Below, one piece after another: positions 14,747 through 22,643 of a stretch of 22,704 nt of DNA. The first letter of the stretch is position 1; each line of letters starts with the position of its first letter. Below the pieces are notes generated by a model. It saw only the letters and a list, made by a program, of their open reading frames with translations. It did no database searches and was not told where the DNA came from. Source of the stretch: an uncultured Phycisphaerae bacterium (GTDB lineage: Bacteria; Planctomycetota; Phycisphaerae; Phycisphaerales; SM1A02); the NCBI GenBank assembly GCA_913046275.1, contig CAJWSE010000002.1, positions 1 through 22,704 on the forward strand, read 5' to 3'. The translations under genes were made by a program, and so were the position numbers.

Positions 14747-15541
14747 ATGAAACAATATTTAGAATTACTCGACTACGTCCTTATGAATGGGACTAAAAAA
14801 GGTGACCGCACTGGGACTGGAACAAGAAGTATTTTTGGTTGGCAAATGAGATTCGACTTAAAGGAAGGTTTCCCACTGCTTACGACGAAAAAAATACATA
14901 CTCGTTCAATTTTCTATGAGTTGCTGTGGTTTTTAAGAGGCGATACTAATATTGCCTATCTTCATGAGCACGGCGTCTCTATTTGGGATGAGTGGGCTGA
15001 TACCAACGGAGAACTTGGTCCGGTCTACGGTTCACAGTGGCGTGGCTGGAAAACTGCAGATGGAAGAATAATTGATCAGATTGCTGAACTTGTTGAAGGG
15101 ATAAAAAACAACCCAAACTCAAGAAGGCATCTTGTAAGTGCTTGGAATGTCGGTGAGGTAGACAAAATGGCATTGCCTCCTTGCCATTCATTGTTCCAGT
15201 TTTATGTTGCTAACAACAAATTATCATGCCAATTGTATCAACGCAGCGCTGACATTTTCTTGGGAGTTCCCTACAACATTGCTTCATATGCACTCTTAAC
15301 CATGATGGTTGCACAGGTGACCAACCTTAAACTGGGAGATTTTGTACATTCATTTGGCGATGCACACCTTTATGACAACCATGTTGAACAGGCAAAAGAA
15401 CAACTTGCACGAGATACAAGACCATTGCCGACTGTCAGACTCAATTCTGAAATTAAATCCATCTTTGATTTTAAATACGAAGATATTGAAATTATTAATT
15501 ACGATCCACACCCACACATTGCCGCACCGGTTGCTGTCTAA
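14747..15541 (+). CDS. thyA: Thymidylate synthase (ThyA type)
   Basis: ThyA methylates dUMP to dTMP with methylene-tetrahydrofolate and leaves dihydrofolate. The 264 residues equal the E. coli length and the nucleophile falls at the same number, Cys146 in [10 protein letters not shown]. Also seen are [12 protein letters not shown] near the N-terminus, [40 protein letters not shown], and the C-terminal [10 protein letters not shown] for loop closure. The next gene, folA, starts four bases after the stop and recycles the dihydrofolate made here, so the pair is a metabolic and translational unit. A short AAGAG before ATG 14747 may be the ribosome binding site. Confidence 0.98.
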   Translation: MKQYLELLDYVLMNGTKKGDRTGTGTRSIFGWQMRFDLKEGFPLLTTKKIHTRSIFYELLWFLRGDTNIAYLHEHGVSIWDEWADTNGELGPVYGSQWRGWKTADGRIIDQIAELVEGIKNNPNSRRHLVSAWNVGEVDKMALPPCHSLFQFYVANNKLSCQLYQRSADIFLGVPYNIASYALLTMMVAQVTNLKLGDFVHSFGDAHLYDNHVEQAKEQLARDTRPLPTVRLNSEIKSIFDFKYEDIEIINYDPHPHIAAPVAV

Positions 15542-15545
15542 CACT

Positions 15546-16025
15546 ATGGAAATTATTGTTGCAACTACAGATAATTTTGTCATTGGTGCAAACGGTGACA
15601 TGCCATGGCACTTGCCAGCAGATCTTGCGCACTTCAAAAAGCTAACTTCCGGCCACACTATTGTTATGGGGAGAAAAACCTGGGAGTCCATTGGTAAAGC
15701 GCTGCCAAACCGACTTAATGTTGTTTTAACAAGGCAAGATAATTTTAAAGTAGAGGGTGCAATAGTTATTAATACCCTCGATGAAATTGCGCAGCTCCAG
15801 ACTCGGGGTAGAATATTTATCATAGGCGGCGGAGAAATCTATAGACAATCTCTAGCCAAAGCAAAATGGATTCACATTACTAGAATTCGTACTTTGATTG
15901 AAGGCGATACGACATTCCCCAAGTTCGATGAACAAAAATGGCGCTGTGTTGAGCGTACAGAACACTGTGCGGATGAGAAGAACCGTTTTGATTTATGTTT
16001 TGAATCGTGGTCTAGAGTCTCATAA
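15546..16025 (+). CDS. folA: Dihydrofolate reductase
   Basis: The enzyme reduces dihydrofolate to tetrahydrofolate with NADPH. The sequence begins MEIIVATTDNFVIGANGDMPW, has the catalytic acid Asp26 in LPADLAHFK, the NADPH-binding VMGRKTWESIG and LTRQ segments, and the IIGGGEIY loop. The 159 residues match E. coli DHFR exactly in length. ATG 15546 is chosen because it begins the conserved first strand; open frame upstream lies within thyA. It has no ribosome binding site of its own and sits four bases after the thyA stop, so it is likely translated by coupling. Confidence 0.96.
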   Translation: MEIIVATTDNFVIGANGDMPWHLPADLAHFKKLTSGHTIVMGRKTWESIGKALPNRLNVVLTRQDNFKVEGAIVINTLDEIAQLQTRGRIFIIGGGEIYRQSLAKAKWIHITRIRTLIEGDTTFPKFDEQKWRCVERTEHCADEKNRFDLCFESWSRVS

Positions 16026-16075
16026 AGACACTTCTGATTAAAAAAAACGATTCGTGCCGATATCTAATAAGCACA

Positions 16076-16312
16076 ATGAAAAATGAATTACACCAACTCG
16101 CATCTCTACAGTGTTGCCCCTATGTTGAAGACGGCAATCATGCGTGTTCAAGTCGATTTACTCTTGGAAGACTCGATCAAGCGTGTAGTGTTTGCTTTGG
16201 TACGTACCAAACGTGCGCCATGTACCTTCAAATTTCTGGTGTGACGACAGCGCCGCCGTTGGATATGACGATTAATGACCGTACTATCGAATTACGACCA
16301 ACAGGTTCGTGA
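16076..16312 (+). CDS. Small cysteine-rich protein of unknown function
   Basis: A 78-residue protein with six Cys at 13, 14, 24, 37, 40 and 47, and a compact core reading CCPY...C-SSRFTLGRLDQA, then CSVCFGTYQTCAMY. Spacing suggests a single metal site, zinc or Fe-S, from Cys13/14, Cys24, Cys37/40 and Cys47. The last ~25 residues look unstructured. I think similar small proteins occur in planctomycetes but cannot name a family. It starts 50 bases after folA, and its last 38 bases overlap the start of the Xer-type recombinase in another frame, so the two are probably coupled. The patterned cysteines argue against a chance frame. No signal peptide. Confidence 0.6.
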   Translation: MKNELHQLASLQCCPYVEDGNHACSSRFTLGRLDQACSVCFGTYQTCAMYLQISGVTTAPPLDMTINDRTIELRPTGS

Positions 16313-17192
16313 CTTTTTTAGTTACCTTCGAGTCGAAGCTGGGTTGTCGAGCGCAACCTTAGAGGCATATCGTCGTGATCTTGGTCAACTAAAAGAAGAA
16401 CTTGTTGTACAAGGAGTAGTTTGTTCAAGTGAAGTAACCCCCGCGCACCTGGCTACGCATATTCGAAAGTTACATAGAGATAGAGGACTACAAGCATCTA
16501 GTGTAGCGAGACACCTGTCAACAATACGAATGTTGTTCCGTTTTTTACTTGCGTCCCATCAGATTGAACAAGACCCTGCCCGATTACTTGAAACTCCAAC
16601 TCGGTGGAAGCGATTACCAGATGTTCTGTCACCTCAAAAGATGAAAAAACTCATCGAAGCAGCGAACCAAGATTCTGGGCGGCTATGGCAAAGAGATCGT
16701 GCTCTTTTAGAATTAATGTACGCAGGTGGAATGCGCGCAAGCGAAGTTGCTGGGATTGCTCCTAATGATCTAAAGGAGGCACTTGCTGTTGTAATGGTAA
16801 CTGGAAAAGGTAACAAAGAACGAATTGTTCCAATTGGAGAGCCTGCTCTAATCGCTGTCCAACAGTATCGAGATGAACTCTTGCCTTCCCTTCTACGATT
16901 TAATGATGGCCGCGATCAGGGGAAACTGCTGCTCTCAAACACCGGGCGACCGCTTGAACGAGTTGCTATTTGGCAAATCGTTCGAAAAATAGCAAAACTG
17001 GCAGACCTTGGTGCTGTTCACCCCCATACATTGCGGCACAGTTTTGCGACCCACCTTCTCGCAGGTGGAGCAGATTTGCGTGTTGTTCAGGAGCTACTTG
17101 GTCATAGCGACATAGGAACAACACAAATCTATACACATATTGATCGGTCGCAGCTGAAGGCTGTTGTAGCAAAATACCATCCAAGACCTTAA
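16275..17192 (+). CDS. XerC/XerD-type tyrosine recombinase
   Basis: The enzyme breaks and rejoins DNA through a phosphotyrosine link; Xer proteins resolve chromosome dimers at dif. The N-terminal SAM-like core-binding domain (residues ~5-90) is followed by the catalytic domain. The active residues are all present: Arg154 (GGMRASE), Lys178 (GKGNKE), His251 and Arg254 (HTLRHSFATHLL), His277 (LLGHSDI) and nucleophile Tyr286 (QIYTH). The 305-residue length and the HPHTLRHSFATHLLAGGADLRVVQELLGH run fit chromosomal XerC/D rather than a phage integrase, and no att-like repeats are seen nearby. Sequence alone does not decide between XerC and XerD; a second Xer gene is not in the window. Start ATG 16275 overlaps the Cys-rich gene by 38 bases. 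Confidence 0.92.
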   Translation: MTVLSNYDQQVRDFFSYLRVEAGLSSATLEAYRRDLGQLKEELVVQGVVCSSEVTPAHLATHIRKLHRDRGLQASSVARHLSTIRMLFRFLLASHQIEQDPARLLETPTRWKRLPDVLSPQKMKKLIEAANQDSGRLWQRDRALLELMYAGGMRASEVAGIAPNDLKEALAVVMVTGKGNKERIVPIGEPALIAVQQYRDELLPSLLRFNDGRDQGKLLLSNTGRPLERVAIWQIVRKIAKLADLGAVHPHTLRHSFATHLLAGGADLRVVQELLGHSDIGTTQIYTHIDRSQLKAVVAKYHPRP

Positions 17193-17270
17193 AACTTATC
17201 ATTTTGCTGTTAAAAATTTGTTTTAGTTTTAGCCTCATATCTCCGCACAGGTGGAACACTCTAATAGACC

Positions 17271-18233
17271 ATGTATGATAGTTGTATGTTAGTTAGCCTG
17301 ATAACAAGCTCTCTTTTGGCTACCGCGCAACCAGTTTGTACGGAATCTAATTTTGTTGAACATATGGGCAGGCTATTAACCGGTGAACATGAAGTTATCG
17401 CAAGAGCCATATTTGAAGATTACACCTCCGAAGTTATAACGGTTCACTCTCCTAACACGAACCAGCCTAAAAATCCCTACGAGACTCTTGAATACAAGGA
17501 ACACCAAGCAAGAAAAATGGATGCCATTTTTGATGAGCTGACCGAATCACTATCCGTCATAAATAGTGCGCCTGCTTGGCAACGATGTATTCATGATCTG
17601 CGTAGAAGTGTGCTGCTTAATGGTCGAAAAACTAATAATCCCTGGGAGCAAACCATTTGGATTAATCCAAGTGATTTCGTTACCCTTTCAAATGCGTCAG
17701 CCAAGAGTATAAATTCTTTTTTACACAAGGCGGTTGATGAAGATCGAACCCACCGATTTGCTGCTCTAAAAGCAAAAAAAATAAATAATAATGACGCTTG
17801 TCGCTCAGCAGAACAAAATGCGATGGCGCTATGGCATGATTTCTACAAACAGTGTGTTCAACCATATCAAAATGATGCCATCGAATATGAAATGTATAAA
17901 AAAATTGACCACGGGGAAGAGATTACAAGAATGTACAAATGGGTTCTTGATAACGTAATAGAAAATGAAATTAGTTCGTTGTTTAAAGAACGTTATGCGA
18001 ACTGGTTACTAATTCATACCAGGCAATTGAGTGGCATAAAAAAAATAATATTAAAAACCAGAGTGGAAGATGGATACGACCCGCTTTCAAATGGATGCGG
18101 TCATACTAATGAAGGGCGTTTTGAGCTGCTTAAACAAGAAGCGGAATTAAGCACAATAAACGCAAAAGTTGAAAAAGATTTACGCCAGCTGCTTACCGAT
18201 GAACAAAGTCAGTCGTTTGAGAATTCGGAGTAA
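17271..18233 (+). CDS. Exported protein of unknown function
   Basis: The N-terminus has a short hydrophobic signal-like segment (MLVSLITSSLLATAQPVC); a start at ATG 17286 (residue 6 of the longest frame) gives the cleaner signal peptide, but ATG 17271 is also possible. The mature ~300 residues are mainly helical and charged, with several Trp and Cys and the C-terminal LLTDEQSQSFENSE. LTDEQ-type tails recur in planctomycete periplasmic proteins of unknown role. No catalytic motif is recognised. The gene follows the recombinase by 78 AT-rich bases, and its 3' end overlaps dus on the opposite strand by 25 bases. The coding call rests on length, codon use and the signal peptide. Confidence 0.65.
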   Translation: MYDSCMLVSLITSSLLATAQPVCTESNFVEHMGRLLTGEHEVIARAIFEDYTSEVITVHSPNTNQPKNPYETLEYKEHQARKMDAIFDELTESLSVINSAPAWQRCIHDLRRSVLLNGRKTNNPWEQTIWINPSDFVTLSNASAKSINSFLHKAVDEDRTHRFAALKAKKINNNDACRSAEQNAMALWHDFYKQCVQPYQNDAIEYEMYKKIDHGEEITRMYKWVLDNVIENEISSLFKERYANWLLIHTRQLSGIKKIILKTRVEDGYDPLSNGCGHTNEGRFELLKQEAELSTINAKVEKDLRQLLTDEQSQSFENSE

Positions 18234-19336
18234 CACTCATCAATAACGGTTTTCCAGCCGCGAAGTGTGTCTACTTGAATAAACCTTTGCTTTACTTCAT
18301 CTGGTTTTGGATGATGTTTTGAAAACTGAATGCCAAACTTCCTCATAAGTCTAGATGCTGTTTTTTCACCATGAAGTCTTGTACATAGATCAATATGATC
18401 TAGAAGGGTCTGGCGTTGTTCTTGCAGTGTTGGCGGCAAAGGTTCATTACCATTAAATAGTGCTCTTGCCTGAGTAAAAAGCCATGGGTTACCAATGCAA
18501 CCCCTTGCAACGGATACGCCATGAACACCCGTTTGTTGCATCATTCGGTAAATATCTGCTGCACACCAAATATCTCCACTACCAAAAATAAGCCTCTCTG
18601 GACGATTTAAAACAAGCTCTTTTAAAAACTGCCACTTTGAAGGCCCCTTGTACCTTTGCTCTACTGTTCTGGGGTGAACTGTTGCCCAAGTAAAACCAAT
18701 ATCATATGCATGGTCAAAAATATCATAAAAGTTATCTTCAGACCTTAGGGAATCATCCCAGCCCCTACGTAACTTCAATGTTGTTGGAATCGAGTCCGGA
18801 ACAGCAGCTCGAACAGCGCTGAGAATTGCTTTTGCTTCATCCGGTGCTGTTAAAAAATGTCCGCCCCTATTACGTTTACGTACTTTTTTAACGGGGCATG
18901 CCAAGTTCACATCAATCATGTCGTACCCCATATCAACCAAAATCGATGCGCCATCTGCCATTTCTTTTGGATTTGTGCCGATGACTTGACCTGCAATTGG
19001 ATGATCTTCTAGTCCCGCAGCTCTGTTACCCTCAATATCTCCACTCGCTGCCTCTTCCGCGAGCAAGTCAGGGTCCTCTCGCCTTCTTCCCTTACCACCA
19101 CTAATTAAAGTTCGATCTAGAAGTGCTTCTGTGATACAAAATGGGCAGCCATGATTTCGAGCAATCAGGCGCATTGCCCCATCACTATATCCTGCTAACC
19201 CAGCTTGATAAAATGGCACATCAAAAGATGGGCAGGCCGAAACTATACGTTCATCAACCGCACACGAGAGTGCAAATTTAGCAATATCTTTATGGCAGGA
19301 ATCGCTCTGGCCCGCGGGCTCCATGTTGACAGACAT
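18209..19336 (-). CDS. dus: tRNA-dihydrouridine synthase family protein
   Basis: Dus enzymes are FMN- and NADPH-dependent and reduce uridines in tRNA D-loops. The TIM-barrel shows an N-terminal QAGLAGYSDGAMR (the LAPMAGVTD position of relatives), GQVIGTNP, DVNLACPVKKV with catalytic Cys147, LKLRRGWDD, VHPRTVEQRYKG, FGSGDI and a GVHGVSVARGCIGNPW phosphate-binding block. About 40 residues precede the first conserved strand; ATG 19336 is three bases after the lipoprotein stop, though ATG 19324 is also possible. Which U position it modifies cannot be told. Insertions after the first helix (GGKGRRREDPDLLAEEAASGD) are unusual. The gene is last of a four-gene unit on this strand. Confidence 0.88.
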   Translation of the reverse strand: MSVNMEPAGQSDSCHKDIAKFALSCAVDERIVSACPSFDVPFYQAGLAGYSDGAMRLIARNHGCPFCITEALLDRTLISGGKGRRREDPDLLAEEAASGDIEGNRAAGLEDHPIAGQVIGTNPKEMADGASILVDMGYDMIDVNLACPVKKVRKRNRGGHFLTAPDEAKAILSAVRAAVPDSIPTTLKLRRGWDDSLRSEDNFYDIFDHAYDIGFTWATVHPRTVEQRYKGPSKWQFLKELVLNRPERLIFGSGDIWCAADIYRMMQQTGVHGVSVARGCIGNPWLFTQARALFNGNEPLPPTLQEQRQTLLDHIDLCTRLHGEKTASRLMRKFGIQFSKHHPKPDEVKQRFIQVDTLRGWKTVIDECYSEFSND

Positions 19337-19339
19337 GAA

Positions 19340-19747
19340 TCAATCCTCGTTAATTACAACAAGACCAACCAGTGGGATTTCATCATTTATTTGCAACTCA
19401 ACAATAATCAAATCAGTTGCCTCATCTGTTCGCCAAATACCACCAGCGTTAAATTGTTCACCATAAGCATCTCGTAATTTTACAAGGTTAAACTCCACGG
19501 TTGAACCTGCTGGCATTGGAGGTAGGGCGCTTGAAAAGCGCTGGTTGACCCAAATTGTTGTTGGTGGGTAATCGTCTGCAGTACTGTTTACTATTGCAAT
19601 GATGTCATCATCTCTAATAACCTGAATGGATACAGAATCCGCTAAATGTAAGCTGGAGGGGTATGGCGAATTTGCAAGTGATGGATTTCCTGCCGGATTC
19701 TGACAAGATGGAAGAATGAAGAATAAAAGCAATGCAATGTTTTTCAT
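19340..19747 (-). CDS. Small putative lipoprotein
   Basis: The 135 residues begin MKNIALLLFFILPSCQNP: a lipoprotein signal peptide with Cys15 in an LPSC lipobox, so the mature protein would be lipid-anchored on the periplasmic side. The rest is mostly beta-strand (VSIQVIRDDDIIAIVN, TTIWVNQRF, DLIIVELQ) with no recognised domain; it resembles small planctomycete lipoproteins of unknown role. It lies nine bases after the trpS stop and three before dus, so it is co-transcribed with translation and tRNA-modification genes. That placement does not suggest an obvious function. Confidence 0.65.
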   Translation of the reverse strand: MKNIALLLFFILPSCQNPAGNPSLANSPYPSSLHLADSVSIQVIRDDDIIAIVNSTADDYPPTTIWVNQRFSSALPPMPAGSTVEFNLVKLRDAYGEQFNAGGIWRTDEATDLIIVELQINDEIPLVGLVVINED

Positions 19748-19756
19748 AGTAAATCC

Positions 19757-20815
19757 TTAAAAAGTAATTGATCTTGAAAAGAAGTCCAAGCCGCATGCCT
19801 CTTTAGCCATAGAAAGAGTTTCTTCTGTACGAGCATTTGCCCTTGCTGTTCCACCCCGAATAATATCAACGATTGTTTCATCATCTCCCTCATATTGTGC
19901 CCTGCGTTCTTGCATAGGCTCAAGTAATTCACTTATTGCTGCAGCCACTTCAACCTTTACATGACCGTCGCCAATGTTGTCACCTCGCACATACTTGTCT
20001 TTAATCTCAGCCGCCCTAGTTTCATCTGTAATAAATGTATCCACATATTGCATCAATGAACTGTTTGCATCGCCAGGATCTGTCATTGATTGTCTTCCTG
20101 TGTAAAGTTGGCCCAGTTTCTTTTTGACTTTCTTAGGAGTATCAGTAATTAAAATTGCATTGTTCAACGACTTACTCATTTTGTTGACGCCATCGGTACC
20201 AATCAAACGCCCAACCTTACCGACATCTGCTCGTGGGATTGGAAATACACCATTTTTCATTTCTGGAGCATCATCTTCAACATTTTCATCAATACCACAA
20301 TAAAGCTTATTAAATCTTCGAGCAACTTCGCGGGTAAGCTCAATGTGAGGAATTTGGTCTTCCCCAACCGGAACCGCATGTGCTCTGAATGCAAGAATGT
20401 CTGCTGTTTGTCCAACTGCGTATAAAGGAAAACCAAAGCTGTAGTTGTCGCCGAGACCCTTTACTTTTATCTCTTCCTTAAGAGTTGGGTTTCTCATTAC
20501 CCTATTAAATGGAAGAAGCATCGCAAACAAAAATGTTAATTCTGCAATAGCTGGTGTTTCAGACTGTAGAAAAATTGCTGACTTCTCTGGATTGATGCCC
20601 ATAGCAAGATAATCACGAACAATCTCAAGCGTGTCCGAGTGAATTTCGTTTGGTTGATGGGATCTTGTCGTATATGCATGCATATTCGCAAGGAGAAAAT
20701 AACAATCGTGTGTGTCTTGAAGCTCAACGCGCCTTCGAACAGAGCCAACATAATGGCCTAAATGGAGTTGTCCGGTTGGCGTATCGCCTGTTAGTATGAC
20801 TTCTCGTGTACTCAT
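19757..20815 (-). CDS. trpS: Tryptophanyl-tRNA synthetase
   Basis: A class Ic synthetase that charges tRNA-Trp. The HIGH-equivalent is TPTGQLHLGHY (residues 12-22) and the KMSKS loop is exact at 212-216 (NKMSKSLNN). FLQSE, LPFNRVMRNPTLKEE, GFPLYAVGQTADILAF and VGEDQIPHIELTREVARRFN are standard TrpRS blocks. The 352 residues are normal. The ATG overlaps the stop of the upstream CPBP gene as ATGA, so expression is probably coupled. The facing trpC, also a tryptophan gene, lies ~830 bases away on the other strand; no T-box is seen upstream, as expected since T-boxes are mainly in Gram-positives. Confidence 0.97.
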   Translation of the reverse strand: MSTREVILTGDTPTGQLHLGHYVGSVRRRVELQDTHDCYFLLANMHAYTTRSHQPNEIHSDTLEIVRDYLAMGINPEKSAIFLQSETPAIAELTFLFAMLLPFNRVMRNPTLKEEIKVKGLGDNYSFGFPLYAVGQTADILAFRAHAVPVGEDQIPHIELTREVARRFNKLYCGIDENVEDDAPEMKNGVFPIPRADVGKVGRLIGTDGVNKMSKSLNNAILITDTPKKVKKKLGQLYTGRQSMTDPGDANSSLMQYVDTFITDETRAAEIKDKYVRGDNIGDGHVKVEVAAAISELLEPMQERRAQYEGDDETIVDIIRGGTARANARTEETLSMAKEACGLDFFSRSITF

Positions 20816-21672
20816 AGAGTGGTACTGTAAACAATTGCGATATTCATTGTGTTAAAAAGGATATGAATTACGATTGGTGCTAATACTCCCCCGCTCTTGA
20901 CCCTTGCATAACAGAGGCCAATCGAAAGGATAAACAAGCCGCCCAGGGCCGAGGGAGCCACGGCTCCGATGTGCATCACAGCAAAAAAGATGCTCGTTGC
21001 AAAAATAGCACCCCAAACTGTTTTTCCACCGATTACTGCCGAAAAAGTTGGCAAAATAAGCCCCCTATAGAGAACTTCTTCAAAAATACCTGCGCCAAGA
21101 GTGGCGCAGAGGACAACCACCCAAGCAGATTTACCCCAGTTTGATGTCGACAGCTGTTTCAGTGTTTCGTGCCCAAGCGTAGTCTGTGGCTCTATACCTA
21201 AGGTGACGAATAAAAAATGTAAGAAGCTGGTTACCGCAAAAGCCATGGGCACAAATACTACAAATGAGACCATAATTGAGGCCACAATATGTCTCGAGCC
21301 GCAGCGTTTTCGAAGGTTCGAATATGCCAACACAATTGGGGTTTGAAATATTATCGCAAGAGCAGACGCACAGGCAGCCCGTGTCATTGAATCTTCGGGG
21401 ATAATCATCCACCCAATTGTCGCTCCTGCCATACTAAGAATCAGCATTGAAACCGCCAATAAAATTGCCATTGTGGGTGTAATTGCTGGATCAAGGTATC
21501 CCCGCCTAGGCAACGTACTTTTTCCCGAATGTAGAAACCAAATACCCATTACCAAAGAAAATATAGCCAAAACAACTGACAATAAATCAACTGAATCCGC
21601 TTCCACAATTTGTGATTCACCGTTACCCTTGGCAAAAGAAGTACATATGGCAATAACACTACAAAAAATCAT
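20812..21672 (-). CDS. CPBP family intramembrane glutamic endopeptidase
   Basis: A hydrophobic protein with about seven to eight membrane segments and the CPBP (Abi/Rce1-like) motifs: EEVLYRG (residues 198-204 counting from ATG 21672), FFAVMH with His234, and HILFN with His270 and Asn274. Family members cleave prenylated or other membrane substrates, or act in immunity and signalling; the substrate here is unknown. The start is uncertain: ATG 21672 overlaps the divergent trpC by 26 bases, and a GTG at 21606 avoids that. Open frame further upstream is antisense to trpC. It ends in the ATGA overlap with trpS and heads the CPBP-trpS-lipoprotein-dus unit. Confidence 0.82.
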   Translation of the reverse strand: MIFCSVIAICTSFAKGNGESQIVEADSVDLLSVVLAIFSLVMGIWFLHSGKSTLPRRGYLDPAITPTMAILLAVSMLILSMAGATIGWMIIPEDSMTRAACASALAIIFQTPIVLAYSNLRKRCGSRHIVASIMVSFVVFVPMAFAVTSFLHFLFVTLGIEPQTTLGHETLKQLSTSNWGKSAWVVVLCATLGAGIFEEVLYRGLILPTFSAVIGGKTVWGAIFATSIFFAVMHIGAVAPSALGGLFILSIGLCYARVKSGGVLAPIVIHILFNTMNIAIVYSTTL

Positions 21673-22465
21673 TGCGCACAAACGAGATGAAGTTGCGCAG
21701 AGCAAAAAAGAGCGACCGCTCGAAGTTGTCCGTGAAAGTGCAGAATCTGCTGATCGACCACGTAATTTTTTTGGCGCTGTTGTAAATGGACATACGAAGA
21801 GCAGCACAAGCGTTATCGCTGAGGTTAAACGAATGAGCCCTTCAGCGGGATTGATTCGTGACGATTTTGATCCTGTTGCCATTGCCCTAGCGTATGAGAA
21901 GGCGGGCGCCTCCGCCATCTCTTGTTTAACAGATACACATTTTTTTGGTGGAAAACTAGAGTTCATTACTGCTATTCGACAGCATGTTGCGCTTCCCGTC
22001 CTTAGGAAAGATTTTATTGTTGACGAATATCAAATCTTAGAAGCACGATGTGCTGGGGCTGACGCCGTATTACTAATATCAGAAGTGCTTTCAGAGGGGC
22101 AGATTGTTGATTATATGATTCTTGCACAAAAACTAGGCATGACAACGCTTGTAGAAGCTCACGACATGGGTAATTTGTTAAAAGTTCAGCAACATATCGG
22201 ATTCCCTCATGCAGGTTATTGCTTGCTTGGCATTAATAACCGCAATCTTAATACGATGACAACAGACTTGAACCATACATTACGGATGATTGATGTTGTT
22301 GAAGAACCAAGTATTATCGTAAGCGAATCTGGTATCAAACAGCCTGAAGACCTCGATAAACTTCGTGCTAATGGCGTTCATATTGTGCTGGTGGGCGAAT
22401 CGTTATTAAAACAACCCGACCCCGGGCAGGCACTTGCACAACTTATTCGAATGAATCCAACGTAA
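21647..22465 (+). CDS. trpC: Indole-3-glycerol phosphate synthase
   Basis: TrpC closes CdRP to indole-3-glycerol phosphate, the fourth step of tryptophan synthesis. The TIM-barrel active-site residues are all visible: Glu59 and Lys61 (AEVKRMSPS), Lys121 (VLRKDFI), Glu170 (LVEAHD), Asn197 (GINNRNL) and Ser228 (SESGI), with the phosphate-binding VLVGESLL near the end. The protein is 272 residues and monofunctional, with no fused TrpF. Start is ATG 21647 (MAITLQKIIAHKRDEV), the normal family start; frame further upstream is antisense to the CPBP gene. The crotonase gene begins 13 bases after its stop; no other trp biosynthesis gene is present. Confidence 0.96.
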   Translation: MAITLQKIIAHKRDEVAQSKKERPLEVVRESAESADRPRNFFGAVVNGHTKSSTSVIAEVKRMSPSAGLIRDDFDPVAIALAYEKAGASAISCLTDTHFFGGKLEFITAIRQHVALPVLRKDFIVDEYQILEARCAGADAVLLISEVLSEGQIVDYMILAQKLGMTTLVEAHDMGNLLKVQQHIGFPHAGYCLLGINNRNLNTMTTDLNHTLRMIDVVEEPSIIVSESGIKQPEDLDKLRANGVHIVLVGESLLKQPDPGQALAQLIRMNPT

Positions 22466-22478
22466 ACTACCCACTGCA

Positions 22479-22640
22479 ATGATTAATATTTCTGAACAAC
22501 AAAACATTGTACGACTCACCCTGAACAGGCCTGAAAAACGAAACGCGTTATCACTTGCACTGATTCAAGCACTTTATAAATCACTAGATACTATCGAAGA
22601 AAACCAGTCAGCACGTGCACTGATTATTGAAGGTGCGGGT
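22479..22640 (+). CDS. Enoyl-CoA hydratase/isomerase (crotonase) N-terminus, cut by a junction
   Basis: From ATG 22479 the frame reads as the first ~54 residues of a crotonase: VRLTLNRPEKRNALSLALI, then LDTIEENQSARALIIEGAG. The NRPEKRNAL block is diagnostic. The family hydrates or isomerises CoA esters, as in fatty-acid beta-oxidation. In a normal crotonase the next residues would be an xxFCAGxD oxyanion motif; here the frame runs straight into a heavy-metal-binding domain. The gene is therefore broken, not merely clipped by the window. It follows trpC by 13 bases. Confidence 0.8.
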
Positions 22641-22643
22641 TGT
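22629..22643. other. Probable chimeric junction inside a reading frame (crotonase to HMA domain)
   Basis: The stretch encoding EGAGC is compatible with both the end of the crotonase strand (IIEGAG) and the start of an HMA metal site (GAGCASC). A short shared word like this is where assemblers or template switching join unrelated reads. Composition shifts toward GC from here to the end. Confidence 0.65.

Noticed and set aside
14711..14755. Upstream ATG 14755 for the ABC ATPase
   Set aside because: It would overlap the start of thyA, and the added residues show no ABC similarity; ATG 14710 leaves room for divergent promoters.
16275..17192. The Xer-type recombinase as an integrase marking a mobile island
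   Set aside because: It matches chromosomal XerC/D, sits among housekeeping genes, and no tRNA, direct repeats or cargo genes flank it.
12001..17192. A new defence or modification system built from the E1-like enzyme, Cys-rich protein, CPBP protease and recombinase
   Set aside because: E1-like and CPBP proteins occur in some immune systems, but here they lie in different operons and strands among core metabolism genes, with no shared regulation visible.
21473..21646. Extended start of trpC at 21,473
   Set aside because: The extra residues are antisense to membrane segments of the CPBP gene, while TrpC proteins start at MAITLQKIIAHK-like sequence.
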